Of a stretch of DNA of 64,000 nt, positions 11,401-19,752 are shown one piece after another. The position numbers were made by a program, and so were the translations under genes. The stretch lies in the NCBI GenBank assembly GCA_964640665.1, contig CAZXHT010000010.1, positions 1-64,000 of the forward strand, read 5' to 3'. Below the pieces are notes generated by a model. It was not told the origin of the DNA, searched no databases, and worked only from the letters and a program-made list of their open reading frames with translations. The stretch's first letter is position 1; each line of letters opens with the position of its first letter. This DNA comes from DATKYQ01 sp964640665. Its GTDB lineage: Bacteria; Myxococcota; B64-G9.

Positions 11401-12350
11401 TGGCCACCGGCGACCTCGACGGCAACGGCGACCGGGACGCCCTGGTGTCCGCGGGCACCACCACCGGCCGCGCCTACCCGTTTTTGGGCGACGGCGCAGG
11501 CGACTTCACGGCCATGATCGCCACCCCTGCTGGAACATATCCCTACGCTTGCGCCGTGGCCGATCTGGATCGCGACGGCTACGACGACGCCGTAATGACC
11601 AGTTCCCAATACGGTATAAACGTAATGTACTCAAGCGCCACAGGAGATTTATCCGCGCCGGTATACTATGAAACCGGCAACAATCCCGAGCGCCTGGCCA
11701 TCGCCGACCTGGACGGGGACGACTGGCCGGACGTGGTAGTGGCCAACCATTCATCAAACACTGTCAGCTTGCTGATGAACGACGGCAACGGCGACCTGCT
11801 CCCGGCGGTCGACCTCCAGGCACCTTCTGGAGCGTACGGCGTTGCGGTGGGCGACTTCAACATGGACGGGCGACCGGACATCATTGCCGGCGCGTATGGT
11901 GTGGATGTCTATCTGAACAACGGAAGCGGATCGTTCCGTGCCGGCACAAACGTTTCGACGACAATCAGCTATGTCGAAGACCTTGCCGTGGCCGACTTCA
12001 ACAACGACGGCCGACTCGACGCAGCCGCGACCCAGAACTGGGACCCGATCGTTGTCCTGTTGAATAAGGGCAATAGTGAGTTCATAGAGGTGCCCGGCGA
12101 CGAGGAATTCGGCGGCAGCCTACGGGCCAAAGACATGGACTTCGACGGCAACGTGGACCTCGTAACTCCCGGCTTCGGAGTGTTGCCAGGCAACGGCGAC
12201 GGCACCTTCTCGACGCCGCAAAAGTACCTGGTTCGCAGCGGCGCGTCAGTCTCAGTGGTCGACGATGTAAACGGCGATTCCTATTGGGACGTCCTCTTCA
12301 TTCAGACACAGTCACACGATCTCTCCGTGGCGCTCGGCACCTGTCCCTGA
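8409..12350 (+). CDS. Cys-rich repeat and FG-GAP/VCBS lipoprotein
   Basis: A giant predicted surface lipoprotein of 1,313 residues. The ATG at 8409 follows GGAGG and gives a signal peptide with lipobox IGAC (Cys19). Residues about 25-210 are Cys-rich and resemble the N-terminus of the protein at 18250. Eight tandem units of about 46 residues follow (C-x-SGYHxCGxxC…SCGxxCTPC…CDG-x-SC), then a Cys-rich cap. The C-terminal half consists of FG-GAP/VCBS-type repeats with calcium-loop patterns such as DLDRDGDQD, DFNNDTNPD and DLDGNGDRD, which probably form a beta-propeller. Such proteins are exposed on the cell surface and often bind partners or glycans. The disulfide-rich arm would hold the propeller away from the membrane. 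The function is unknown. Confidence 0.8.
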   Translation: MRAVLLIPLVLLAAAIGACSGDTGCVPNEYQTCREGATYWVDSCGHLEEMIEQCQCGCLDDQSRCKQDCNCTPRCQGKECGDDGCEGTCPPGCEPGKHCNLGLCECDFESCGSLCCAQGQACYQGACCTPNCQGRLCGDDGCGGSCGECGANEFCDGDGQCRSMPDDCRQEACPKGYYCDLNTGECKSGCISDDDCPQPGSCDLASHSCRCDTGYHQCSDQCLPNNSTDSCGDRCTPCVPPGNGSSTCDGVSCGFVCDTGYHKCGSLCSSNNSTNSCGTLCTPCIPPAHATATCDGISCDFVCDSGYHRCSNECKPNDSVDSCGTRCTPCVPPADASATCDGVSCDFTCHSGHHRCGNSCPSITSTQACGTSCTPCSPPANASATCDGTSCGFVCNSGYHQCGNECFSNSSPESCGNSCIPCPAGPANSSPACVNGSCDFACNSGYHRCGNLCYADSDPTHCGPGCTACAQPANSTAVCQNDACDFTCNSSFHRCADECLSDTSPQSCGTSCTPCPVPPNSSATCDGITCGYGCTPGWHVCDDQCVPDDAVTSCGTRCTSCPAPDPGGAQRATCTNGVCGTGCVESCNATCVDTQSDPAHCGTCNHACGAGQACVAGSCVTTCQSGIGFVDLLPRLMLEGNISASDQAAADLDRDGDQDLVVVGYGGSINVFNGNGNGTFQTARTYDSMVSSPRRLKLADFNGDLYPDLATFSSPSGQPSSAALFLNAGDGTFNAPVLRQAQAETGGIAVGDFNNDTNPDIAMTNFSTNTVNIFLGDGAGGLGSAANYPANDEPYAIAAGEFTGDSNLDLVVTNYSSLDTTPWISVLPGNGSGGFGAPIATNGKGSGTYIRVGDVNRDGDADIVISHQYDSNLHIGNGDGTFQDALDLGASNLDGCTLADLNNDNNLDWAVNTTGSNWVGTLYVRLGNGDGTFQPVVSQPSVGGSNVGTTNAADYDGDGYRDLSIIDGSNSVVVYPNDQSGWFPLPAWADVGDYPRFVATGDLDGNGDRDALVSAGTTTGRAYPFLGDGAGDFTAMIATPAGTYPYACAVADLDRDGYDDAVMTSSQYGINVMYSSATGDLSAPVYYETGNNPERLAIADLDGDDWPDVVVANHSSNTVSLLMNDGNGDLLPAVDLQAPSGAYGVAVGDFNMDGRPDIIAGAYGVDVYLNNGSGSFRAGTNVSTTISYVEDLAVADFNNDGRLDAAATQNWDPIVVLLNKGNSEFIEVPGDEEFGGSLRAKDMDFDGNVDLVTPGFGVLPGNGDGTFSTPQKYLVRSGASVSVVDDVNGDSYWDVLFIQTQSHDLSVALGTCP
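9039..10154 (+). repeat. eight tandem 46-residue Cys-rich units inside the lipoprotein gene
   Basis: About eight 138-bp units encode the pattern C-x-SG-[YHF]-H-x-C-…-C-x-[STPD]-…-SCG-x-x-CTPC-x-P-P-…-C-DG-x-SC-x-F, with roughly eight cysteines per unit. The units are divergent rather than identical, so the array is an old protein-level expansion, not a recent DNA repeat. The last unit is longer. Confidence 0.8.
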
Positions 12351-12390
12351 TTGCGGGGGCGAAGCCGGCGAAAGGGCGGGGGAGAAGGCA

Positions 12391-14724
12391 ATGAGTTTAC
12401 CAATCCGGTGTAACCTTGGCGTCTTTTTGCCTGCGGCCTTCTTGATGTTTCTTTGTGCTTCTGGCAAGGCGCAAACGGTCGGCTTGCACCTGGAAGATAC
12501 CGTGGTAGCTCCGCGGGCGCTTGTGGGAATAGGGGTGAACGGCGGAGGATCCTTTTACAACTTTGTCGGGGCCATCCTGGTCGATGATCCTGGTTTCGAG
12601 GGTCCTGTTGACGGGAACGGATTCGCCCACAATGGATGGCCCTGGTATGCAAGCGGCGACCTGAGCGCATCGGTCGACTCCGGCCAGCCGTACTCGGGGG
12701 CTCAATGCCAAAAGCTGATCGTCAACTCCGCCCCGGCCTCGATCAACCAGGGAAGGGCCGACCTTCATCAGGCGCCGCTGGTCATGATCGCACGGCCGGG
12801 CCACAGCTATCGCATCAAGGTGCGCATGCGTTCAAGCGTCGCGGATGCCCGCGTGCAACTCGGCCTGCTCGACGACGGCTGGTCGGGCCGCTTGGGGCCG
12901 GAACTCACCGTCGGCACAGCCTGGCAAGTTGTGGAATCGACCTATCAGCCGAGCGAGCAGTTCTTGTTGCGCGGTGTGAGTATTCGTTTCCTCGACACCG
13001 GCACATTTTGGATAGACGACCTTGTTGCCTGGGACGAGAACGACATCGACCCGGACACCGGCCTGTCTGCGACTTTCGTCTCACGCTTGGAGGATCTCGC
13101 CCCGGCCACGCTGCGTCTTGGCGGCCTGGGAGTCAACGGCATACCGCTCGAGCAATACCTGCGCCATCCCTGGGATCTCGATTACGGCCCGCCCGGTCTA
13201 CAGCCCGACATGGATCTCAATACCTTCCTGCGCCTGTGCCGGCGGGTGGGGGCGCAGCCGTTCATTACCGTGCCGCCGGCATTCTCCGACGACAGCCACT
13301 GGCAATCAGGAGATATAACCTACGAAGTGCTCGATTCGGTTTTTGTCGATCACGGCAACCTGGTCGATTATATCGGCGGCGACGCCGGCACGACCTACGG
13401 CACCCGGCGCGGGGCCGACGGTTTCGGGCGCTGGGACACACAGTTCGAACGCATCTATTTCGAGTTGGGCAACGAATTGTGGGGCACGCCCGACGATCAT
13501 TGGGACATGGACATCAACGGCGACGAATCGCTCGAGCAGCAGATGCAGAACTTCGTCGCCTATAACCAGTGTCGCATGGATGAGATGAAGTCGCGGCCCG
13601 GATGGCGGGATAACATGAATCTGGGATTTTGCGGCCGCAGTCCGGACGTTTGGATCGGAGGCTGGCCCGGTTCTTATGACGGCACAGTGGTGCCGGCCAT
13701 CGGTTCTGTCACCGACTTTTCAACAATTGATCTCTACTACGGCAGCGGAAGCGCCCAGGATGGCGACGCGGCCATCTATGCCGGCCTGTTCGCCGCCGCC
13801 GAGCGCCAGCGGCGCCAGATCATCGACATGAAAAGCGCCTTCAACCAGGCCGCGGGCGGCCGGGAGATTGCCACAGCGGTCTACGAGGGCAACGCCAGTT
13901 GGGGCGGTTACGAATCGGACCTTCAGAATCCCTCGGCCCTGTATTTCAAGGAAGTCAGCCTGGGTGCGGCGGTGTCTCTGGTAGACAACTACGCTTCGGC
14001 CAACAGCGCAGGAGTCGAGAACATCAACCACTTCCACTACGGCGGCAACGTCTGGGGCGCCACCGGACCCTACCCGCAGGTTCTGAGAAAACCGGACTTC
14101 TTCGCCCTGCAGCTGCTCACGCGCCATGTCAAAGGCGACATGGTGACCTGCACCGTTACCGGTGCTGGAAGTTGGGACGATGCTCTGACGGGCGAACAAG
14201 CGGTGCCTTACATCGCTTGCTACCCCTACCTGGATGGAGACGCCTATTCGATCCTGCTAGTCAACAGGAACCTGAACGAGCCAGCCGACATCCAGATTGT
14301 GCAAAGGCTTGTGCCGCTCGAAGCAGTCTGGCTCTCGGCCGACGATATCAACGCCAATAACGAGTCTGCCGAGAATGTATCGCTACGCACTGATGCGCTA
14401 TCGGGCACAGCCCAGGATCAGGTCGATCTCCAGCTTCCGCCACATTCTGCCGTGGTGCTAAAGGCCAATAAAGAGTCAATCGTACAGCCCGACGGGGGCG
14501 CCGATGCCGGTCCGGACGAGATCAAAGACGGAGGTTCCGAGGATGCAGCCACCTGGCCGGACGGAGGAGAAGTAAACCTTGATGATATCACCTACGCGGA
14601 TCAACCCGGCGCTGATCGGGGCGGCAAGATGTCCGGCTCCTGCGGCTGCGGCCGGGATGCAGACGCCTCGGGAATATCCTGGCTGGCCCCTTTCATGCTG
14701 TTTGTTTTTCTTCGCAGAAGGTAG
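12391..14724 (+). CDS. GH51-like glycosidase with MYXO-CTERM-like tail
   Basis: A 777-residue secreted protein with a signal peptide (cleavage near SGKAQ). A probable CBM4/9-like carbohydrate-binding domain covers about 60-215. A TIM-barrel domain follows that resembles alpha-L-arabinofuranosidases of the GH51/GH-A clan: LRLGGLGVNG, then IYFELGNELWG with the expected acid/base Glu362, and AVYEGN with Glu499 as candidate nucleophile. After an Asp/Gly-rich linker the protein ends in SCGCG, a hydrophobic helix and FLRRR. That is the layout of MYXO-CTERM surface-sorting signals. It starts 40 bp after the FG-GAP lipoprotein gene with a GGGGGAGAAGG site, so cotranscription is possible. The substrate is unproven. 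Confidence 0.7.
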   Translation: MSLPIRCNLGVFLPAAFLMFLCASGKAQTVGLHLEDTVVAPRALVGIGVNGGGSFYNFVGAILVDDPGFEGPVDGNGFAHNGWPWYASGDLSASVDSGQPYSGAQCQKLIVNSAPASINQGRADLHQAPLVMIARPGHSYRIKVRMRSSVADARVQLGLLDDGWSGRLGPELTVGTAWQVVESTYQPSEQFLLRGVSIRFLDTGTFWIDDLVAWDENDIDPDTGLSATFVSRLEDLAPATLRLGGLGVNGIPLEQYLRHPWDLDYGPPGLQPDMDLNTFLRLCRRVGAQPFITVPPAFSDDSHWQSGDITYEVLDSVFVDHGNLVDYIGGDAGTTYGTRRGADGFGRWDTQFERIYFELGNELWGTPDDHWDMDINGDESLEQQMQNFVAYNQCRMDEMKSRPGWRDNMNLGFCGRSPDVWIGGWPGSYDGTVVPAIGSVTDFSTIDLYYGSGSAQDGDAAIYAGLFAAAERQRRQIIDMKSAFNQAAGGREIATAVYEGNASWGGYESDLQNPSALYFKEVSLGAAVSLVDNYASANSAGVENINHFHYGGNVWGATGPYPQVLRKPDFFALQLLTRHVKGDMVTCTVTGAGSWDDALTGEQAVPYIACYPYLDGDAYSILLVNRNLNEPADIQIVQRLVPLEAVWLSADDINANNESAENVSLRTDALSGTAQDQVDLQLPPHSAVVLKANKESIVQPDGGADAGPDEIKDGGSEDAATWPDGGEVNLDDITYADQPGADRGGKMSGSCGCGRDADASGISWLAPFMLFVFLRRR

Positions 14725-14827
14725 CCTTGGTAGCTGATTCAACTGATACAACTTTGTCTCAACTGGATTGCTTGAGACAGATCTATAAAGCTACTCCGTC
14801 CCCGTTTGGTTCCCACGAGGAGAGAAA

Positions 14828-15646
14828 ATGAGTTTAGTACTTCCTACGAGCGGTACGAGAGGGAACTTCGCCGCATGGGTGCTTATCCCCCTAGCCCTGG
14901 CGCTCGCTGGCTGCATGCCGGCGAACGCGGAGCTCGGCCAGGGGCGAGGGCGAGTCCGGGAGCTCCGAAGCAGCTCTCCCAGCTCTGGCCAGTTCGTGCG
15001 TCCCGGCGCTCCCGCTCCTTTCGCCTGCTCCAAAGACGAGGACTGCAGGTCGGGCCCCTTCGTGAATCCCGAGAACGGGTGCTGCGACACCGGCGTCCAC
15101 CGCGGCGTGTTCTCAAAAGCCTATCTCGAGTGGCGAGCGGGTTGGCTTCGCGAGCACTGCGGCAAGGTCCAGTGCCCCATGATGCCTCCACCAGTTCCGC
15201 CATTGCCGTGCGCCCTTCAGGGACGGTGCGTCGAAGGGGTGTGCCGAAACCTGTGCGAGAAGGTGGCCGCTTCTGAAAAAGCGCCCACGACCCATCCGCA
15301 GAAATCTGGGAGCGGTCCCAGGTGCCAAGCCGTCGCCGGCGCGACCGTTCAGGACCGCCTCGAGACCATCGCCCGCTGCTTCCACGCGGCGGTCGTCGCG
15401 CTCTCCCGTGAGCCCTCTCCGGCAGAGTCCCTCGCCGAGTTCCTCGGGGCGGCTGGGTTGGCCGAGCCTGGAGACGTCACGCTCGGTGACGGAGCGCTCG
15501 TTTCCTGGGAGGTCGTGCGCCGCGAGCACGACTCCTACGAGGGCGGGGGCACGAGTCTCGCCACGACTTATCGCTTCAGTGCTCCCGGCCACCCGGAGTC
15601 AGCCCAAACCACTGTCGTGCTTTCCATCGGCGGCAAGCAAAAATAA
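14828..15646 (+). CDS. Cys-containing lipoprotein of unknown function
   Basis: A 272-residue predicted lipoprotein. The ATG at 14828 follows GAGGAGAG, and the signal peptide ends in lipobox LAGC (Cys29). The middle region (about 65-145) has ten cysteines arranged in pairs (FACSKDEDC, NGCCDTG, CEGVCRNLC-like), consistent with disulfides outside the cytoplasm. The C-terminal half has one cysteine pair (Cys165, Cys184) and no motif I recognise. Base composition here is slightly more GC-rich than around it. The function is unknown. Confidence 0.6.
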   Translation: MSLVLPTSGTRGNFAAWVLIPLALALAGCMPANAELGQGRGRVRELRSSSPSSGQFVRPGAPAPFACSKDEDCRSGPFVNPENGCCDTGVHRGVFSKAYLEWRAGWLREHCGKVQCPMMPPPVPPLPCALQGRCVEGVCRNLCEKVAASEKAPTTHPQKSGSGPRCQAVAGATVQDRLETIARCFHAAVVALSREPSPAESLAEFLGAAGLAEPGDVTLGDGALVSWEVVRREHDSYEGGGTSLATTYRFSAPGHPESAQTTVVLSIGGKQK

Positions 15647-15789
15647 TCATCAATCGGTGTCCACCGTTGACCTTGAAGCTCTCTATGTCTTCTATGTCTA
15701 TACTTCTATACAGACACCTCGGCCCGTCGCGAAAGTGTTGCTTTTAGAGGACGTTGATATGAAAATGCTTGTCTCTCGAAGGAGGAAAA

Positions 15790-16032
15790 ATGAGCGATTT
15801 TGACAAGATTGGTGATTTGGAATCAGCGAGTGATCAGAACGTGATTGTCTTTCACGGTTTTTCCAGGGAGAAACTACCTGTCGTCATGGAGGCCGTGAAA
15901 AAGGCCACTGTCGGCGATGACATCATCATGGCCGTATCGACTCCCACGTCTCTCGAATGGAAATTGAAAGATTTAATAGAAGAGTTATTAAAAGAGCACG
16001 AGCACTTCAAGACAGTAAAAAAAACGAGCTGA
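15790..16032 (+). CDS. DUF3783-like small protein, 80 aa
   Basis: A small cytoplasmic protein. The start at 15790 sits behind a clear GGAGG; the longer frame from 15769 would include that site. The sequence NVIVFHGFSREKLPVVMEAVKK, then IIMAVSTPTSLEW, then LKDLIEELLKEHEHF follows the DUF3783 pattern: a first strand with 'GFS', a second strand before a Thr-Pro-Thr turn, and a C-terminal acidic helix. The family has no known function. It is convergent with the Cys-rich protein gene that ends at 16053. Confidence 0.65.
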   Translation: MSDFDKIGDLESASDQNVIVFHGFSREKLPVVMEAVKKATVGDDIIMAVSTPTSLEWKLKDLIEELLKEHEHFKTVKKTS

Positions 16033-16052
16033 AAAATATTTTGGCTATTTTG

Positions 16053-16613
16053 TCAGCGGTGCCTGCGCGCCTGAATGCGGGCAAGCTTGCGCTTACAAGC
16101 GGGCTTAAGCGCGGCCCGGTGGCTGGCCAGACAGTCGATGATCCGGTTCTGGCCGGGCTTGACGCCGCTGCAGAACTTGTCTTTGTCTGCCTTGCATGCC
16201 CCGAGGATAAGCTTATCGAGGCCCTCTTCTATCTTTTCTCCGGCTGCCTTGACCTTGACGGCGTGGGTCCTGCATGCCGGGGTCAACTCGGCCTCGTGGC
16301 TGAGCAGGCATGCCGCAATGCGTCCCTTGCCGGGGATGATGCCCCGGCAGAACTTTTTTGCATCAGCGGCGCAGTCGGCCGAGATCTGCATGGCTTTTTC
16401 CCAGTCGCTCTGGGCCTGGGCCTTGCAACGATCGGATAGCTGCGCCCGGTGTTGCCAGAGACAACGCACAATTCGTCCTTGCCCGGCCTTGACGCCCTTA
16501 CAGAAATTCTTGATATCCGCTCCGCAGGCTCCCCAGTCACGGGCCGGGGCGAAATCGCTAATCAGCAACAAGCCGGAAACGACTGTCAACACCGTCAGCA
16601 ATCGCGCGCGCAT
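16053..16613 (-). CDS. secreted protein with GLG1-type Cys-rich repeats
   Basis: A 186-residue exported protein. The start at 16613 follows AGGAGGT, and a signal peptide ends around APARD. Three repeats of the type C-x-x-D-x-x-x-FC-x-G-[VI]-x-[PA]-G-[QK]-[GN]-RI-x-x-CL-x-[QS]H-x-x-x-L-x-x-[AR]C follow, near residues 29-62, 80-113 and 140-172. This matches the cysteine-rich Golgi/FGF-receptor (GLG1) repeat, known mostly from animals and found now and then in proteobacteria. The bacterial role is unknown. The paired cysteines fit a periplasmic disulfide-stabilised protein. Confidence 0.75.
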   Translation of the reverse strand: MRARLLTVLTVVSGLLLISDFAPARDWGACGADIKNFCKGVKAGQGRIVRCLWQHRAQLSDRCKAQAQSDWEKAMQISADCAADAKKFCRGIIPGKGRIAACLLSHEAELTPACRTHAVKVKAAGEKIEEGLDKLILGACKADKDKFCSGVKPGQNRIIDCLASHRAALKPACKRKLARIQARRHR

Positions 16614-16762
16614 CTCAGACCTCCTGGTAATTATCGGTGGGTAACTATTGGCCCAACCATGGCATGACAGCTCCGGGTTGGTCAATGTCGTTTTGACGGT
16701 ATGCGGTGTGTCGCGTCAGAAACTCCTATATGATAAGATCTATTTGTAATATCATTTACTCG

Positions 16763-18187
16763 ATGTTTCAGCCTCAAGACAGGAATCGGGGAACAAAGAG
16801 AGGGATCCCTGGATTTGTCATTGTAATGTGTTGTCTGCTCATCTGGGTCTTTCCTGTTTTGGCACAAGAAAAAGTACAGACAGCGATTCGGATACGTTCG
16901 GAGTTGCGGCTACTATCAGTTTACTCGGTCAACTACGAAGAACATACGAACATGTTCAAGGCAGATACTGATGTTCTTAGTTGGACCCGCTTTCGCCTGA
17001 TTGTAGATGGCCGGCCGTCCGAATGGTTCGGTTACGAGATACATGGCATCCAGAATATTGCCATCTCGTCGTCAGAATTCGTTCGCTACCCAAGTATCCG
17101 TGAGGCAGTGAAAGGTCACGGCGGCCGGTATTTTAATCTCTTAAGTTCCAGCTGCGGTCTCTATCCGCATACAGAGGTCGATGTGTCGACGCGTTCGTTC
17201 CTCATGCCTCAGGGTATTTACCGTATCACACCGGCCCAGTGGCTCTGGGAGGATGAACGAAACCTGCAAGCCAGGCTGCAACTCGACCGTCTCAACTTCA
17301 TCTTGCATTTTGAAAGAGCCGACATCCGTCTTGGTCGGCAAGCGATTGACCTCGGCGGCGACTGGCTCTTTAGTCCGCTGGATATTTTCGAACCGCTCGA
17401 CCCGCGCCGGTTCGATCGAGACCACCGGTTTGGTGTGGACGCGCTGCGGTTGGAGATTCCATTCGGCAGCGACTTCGGATTGACGGTGATCGGAGCGGCC
17501 GGCTCCGATGAACCGGGCATTGAGGAGCCTCGGGAGTTTGCTGTCAGCTGGTATGCATCGGCCGTCATGGCAAGATTCTCCGGCCATCTGAAGTCATGGT
17601 CTTTCGCAGCCCAGGGCGGCAAGGTTTATGGAGGATACCAGGCCGGAGGCGAGTTGGAAGGAAGAGCCGGCCCACTGCGAATGAAGGCGCAGGGGTCTTA
17701 CTTTTTTACAAACAAAGAAGACATATTGCCCGATCACTACAGCGGCGCCGTTGGAATCGGACTTGGATCCGAAGACGGCCTGTCCGGATCCTTAGAGTAT
17801 TCTTTCAACAATGCAGGCTCGAACGAGAAACCCTATGTTTGGTTATCACGAAAAATCTGTGGGTATTGCATGCAGCGTGCCGAACACTTGCTTGGACTTC
17901 TTTTGGGTTGGCATTTCATAGACACCCTTTCTGTGACCCTGCTTGCGATGGTCGAGATTCCCGACGCCGCCTGGCTGCAGCCGGGAATAAGCTACCGAGC
18001 GTCTGCGAATCTGGAACTTACGGTAGGAGCGATGATCCCGGTGGGAGGACGACCCGCCGCTGGAATTATTATTGACGATCACTGGGATCCTGGCGCGTAC
18101 CTGCAATATTATCCTGTCCCCATCTCGGATTTCGGAACCTACCCATACTCTTTTTTCTTTCAGTTGAAGCTGCTTGGCTTCAACTGA
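16763..18187 (+). CDS. predicted outer-membrane beta-barrel protein
   Basis: The protein has a signal peptide ending near VLAQ. The mature part alternates hydrophobic and polar residues in strand-sized stretches rich in Tyr, Trp and Phe, and it ends in …FFFQLKLLGFN, like an outer-membrane barrel's last strand. The N-terminal mature segment (AIRIRSELRLLSVYSVNYEEHT, then DVLSWTRFRLIVDG) is typical of porin-like or alginate-export-like barrels. Two nearby cysteines (CGYC) are unusual for a barrel. The start is uncertain: 16763 (474 aa), 16730 and 16706 are all in frame and none has a good ribosome binding site. The transported substrate is unknown. Confidence 0.6.
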   Translation: MFQPQDRNRGTKRGIPGFVIVMCCLLIWVFPVLAQEKVQTAIRIRSELRLLSVYSVNYEEHTNMFKADTDVLSWTRFRLIVDGRPSEWFGYEIHGIQNIAISSSEFVRYPSIREAVKGHGGRYFNLLSSSCGLYPHTEVDVSTRSFLMPQGIYRITPAQWLWEDERNLQARLQLDRLNFILHFERADIRLGRQAIDLGGDWLFSPLDIFEPLDPRRFDRDHRFGVDALRLEIPFGSDFGLTVIGAAGSDEPGIEEPREFAVSWYASAVMARFSGHLKSWSFAAQGGKVYGGYQAGGELEGRAGPLRMKAQGSYFFTNKEDILPDHYSGAVGIGLGSEDGLSGSLEYSFNNAGSNEKPYVWLSRKICGYCMQRAEHLLGLLLGWHFIDTLSVTLLAMVEIPDAAWLQPGISYRASANLELTVGAMIPVGGRPAAGIIIDDHWDPGAYLQYYPVPISDFGTYPYSFFFQLKLLGFN

Positions 18188-18249
18188 CAGGCACATTGTC
18201 TCTGAAATCTGCTATAATGCGAGGGGCAAGCAGACTGCCGGGAGGTGTG

Positions 18250-19749
18250 ATGATGCGCGGCGTGATCTTTGTTGGTCTTGGTGCTTTGTCGGCGGTCTTT
18301 TGGGCCGGGGGTTGCGGGGGAGAGAACCCGGGCGGCGATTGCAGTCCGCACCAGGCTACCGTTTGCGAGTTGGGAAGCCTTTACTGGCAGGACGGCTGCG
18401 GCAAGCGTGAAGAATTGATCGGCGCCTGCGACTGCGGCTGTGATAGCGCGGGCACAGACTGCAAGACTCCTTGCGACTGTCAGCCGCAATGTACGGGCAA
18501 GTGCTGCGGAGACAACGGCTGCGGCGGCCTATGCCAGGACGCCTGTGGCGCGGGTCAGGTTTGCAACCCGGCAACCTGCGGGTGCCAGGGATCTTGCAGC
18601 GCATCGACTTGCGATGATCTGGGCAAGGAGTGCGGACAGTGGGACGATGGCTGCGGCGTCCAGTTGGACTGCGGGACGTGCGCCGGGGGTGACTGCAGCG
18701 CGGACGGCAAGTGCACCTGCACGGAAGGACAGAAGCGCTGTCAGGGGGCCAGTTACCAGGAGTGTCAGGCCGGCACATTCAACGAGTTGGCGCACTGCGG
18801 CGACGAGCAGGCCTGCCTGGTCGACCTGGGCTGCGTCGACTGCGACCCGGCCGCCGGCAACGTTTGCTCGGGCGGAGACGTGCACGCCTGCAACCCCGAC
18901 GGTACCGTCGGCGACCTGGTCGAGACTTGCTGGACTGAGGACTGCGTAGCAGGAAGTTGCGGCAACCCGGCCTGTCCGCCCGAGACCATGTTCATATACG
19001 TTGTGGACGATTCCTATCGCCTGCTGAGCTTCAACCCGGCCGGCGGCGCCAACGAATTTGCGCTGATCGGCAACCTGAATTGCCCGGCCGGACCGTCCTG
19101 GCCCAACTGGGGCGGAGGCGGGACAGCCACTCCTTTCTCGATGTCGGTCGATCGCAGCGGCCGGGCCTGGGTGCTGTACACCAGCGGGGAGATCTTCTGG
19201 GTGAGCACGACCGATGCCTCCTGCCAGGCCAGCCCCTATCCCAAGGGACAGAACGGCTTCAAGCTTTTCGGCATGGGTTTCGTAAGCGACGAGGCCGGCT
19301 CGGAGGCCGAGCACATGTTCATCGCCGGCGGCAACGTCGACGCCCAGGTGATGGGCGACATGGCCATGATCGATCCCAACACGATGTCGCTTTCGACCAT
19401 CGGCCCCTGTCCCCAGGCCGAGTACGGGCCGGAGTTGACCGGCACCGGCAAGGCCGAGTGGTTCGGTTACTTCCCGGGAGCCGGCAGCACCTTCGTGGCC
19501 AAGCTGAACAAACAAAGCGGCCAGATCGACAACCAGTGGGCGCTGCCGGGACTTTCTGGCGATATCCGAGCCTGGGCCTTCGCTCACTGGGGCGGCAAGT
19601 TCTACATCTTCGTAACCACCTACTCCGGCAGCTACGACTCAAAGGTACTTCGGCTGGATCCGGACAGCGGGCAGACCGAAACCCTGCTTGACAACCTGCC
19701 CTACATCATCGTCGGCGCCGGGGTTTCCACTTGCGCGCCATATCGTTGA
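18250..19749 (+). CDS. Cys-rich lipoprotein, paralogue of the 8409 protein
   Basis: A 499-residue predicted lipoprotein. ATG codons at 18250 and 18253 follow GGAGGT, and the signal peptide ends at AGGC. Residues about 30-110 align with the N-terminal module of the 8409 protein: the C-x-LG-x-x-YW-x-DGCG segment, CDCGC, C-x-PCDC, and CCGDNGCGG. Further paired cysteines continue to about residue 250 (CDPAAGNVCSGGDVHAC). The C-terminal half has few cysteines and reads as a beta-propeller-like ligand or substrate domain (MFIYVVDDSYRLLSFNP, with repeated hydrophobic strands). The function is unknown. The shared module suggests a common attachment or display system. Confidence 0.7.
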   Translation: MMRGVIFVGLGALSAVFWAGGCGGENPGGDCSPHQATVCELGSLYWQDGCGKREELIGACDCGCDSAGTDCKTPCDCQPQCTGKCCGDNGCGGLCQDACGAGQVCNPATCGCQGSCSASTCDDLGKECGQWDDGCGVQLDCGTCAGGDCSADGKCTCTEGQKRCQGASYQECQAGTFNELAHCGDEQACLVDLGCVDCDPAAGNVCSGGDVHACNPDGTVGDLVETCWTEDCVAGSCGNPACPPETMFIYVVDDSYRLLSFNPAGGANEFALIGNLNCPAGPSWPNWGGGGTATPFSMSVDRSGRAWVLYTSGEIFWVSTTDASCQASPYPKGQNGFKLFGMGFVSDEAGSEAEHMFIAGGNVDAQVMGDMAMIDPNTMSLSTIGPCPQAEYGPELTGTGKAEWFGYFPGAGSTFVAKLNKQSGQIDNQWALPGLSGDIRAWAFAHWGGKFYIFVTTYSGSYDSKVLRLDPDSGQTETLLDNLPYIIVGAGVSTCAPYR

Positions 19750-19752
19750 GGC

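Noticed and set aside
18529..19587. Minus-strand frame of 352 codons opposite the second Cys-rich lipoprotein
   Set aside because: It has no ribosome binding site or recognisable domain. The plus-strand protein is supported by a lipobox and paralogy.
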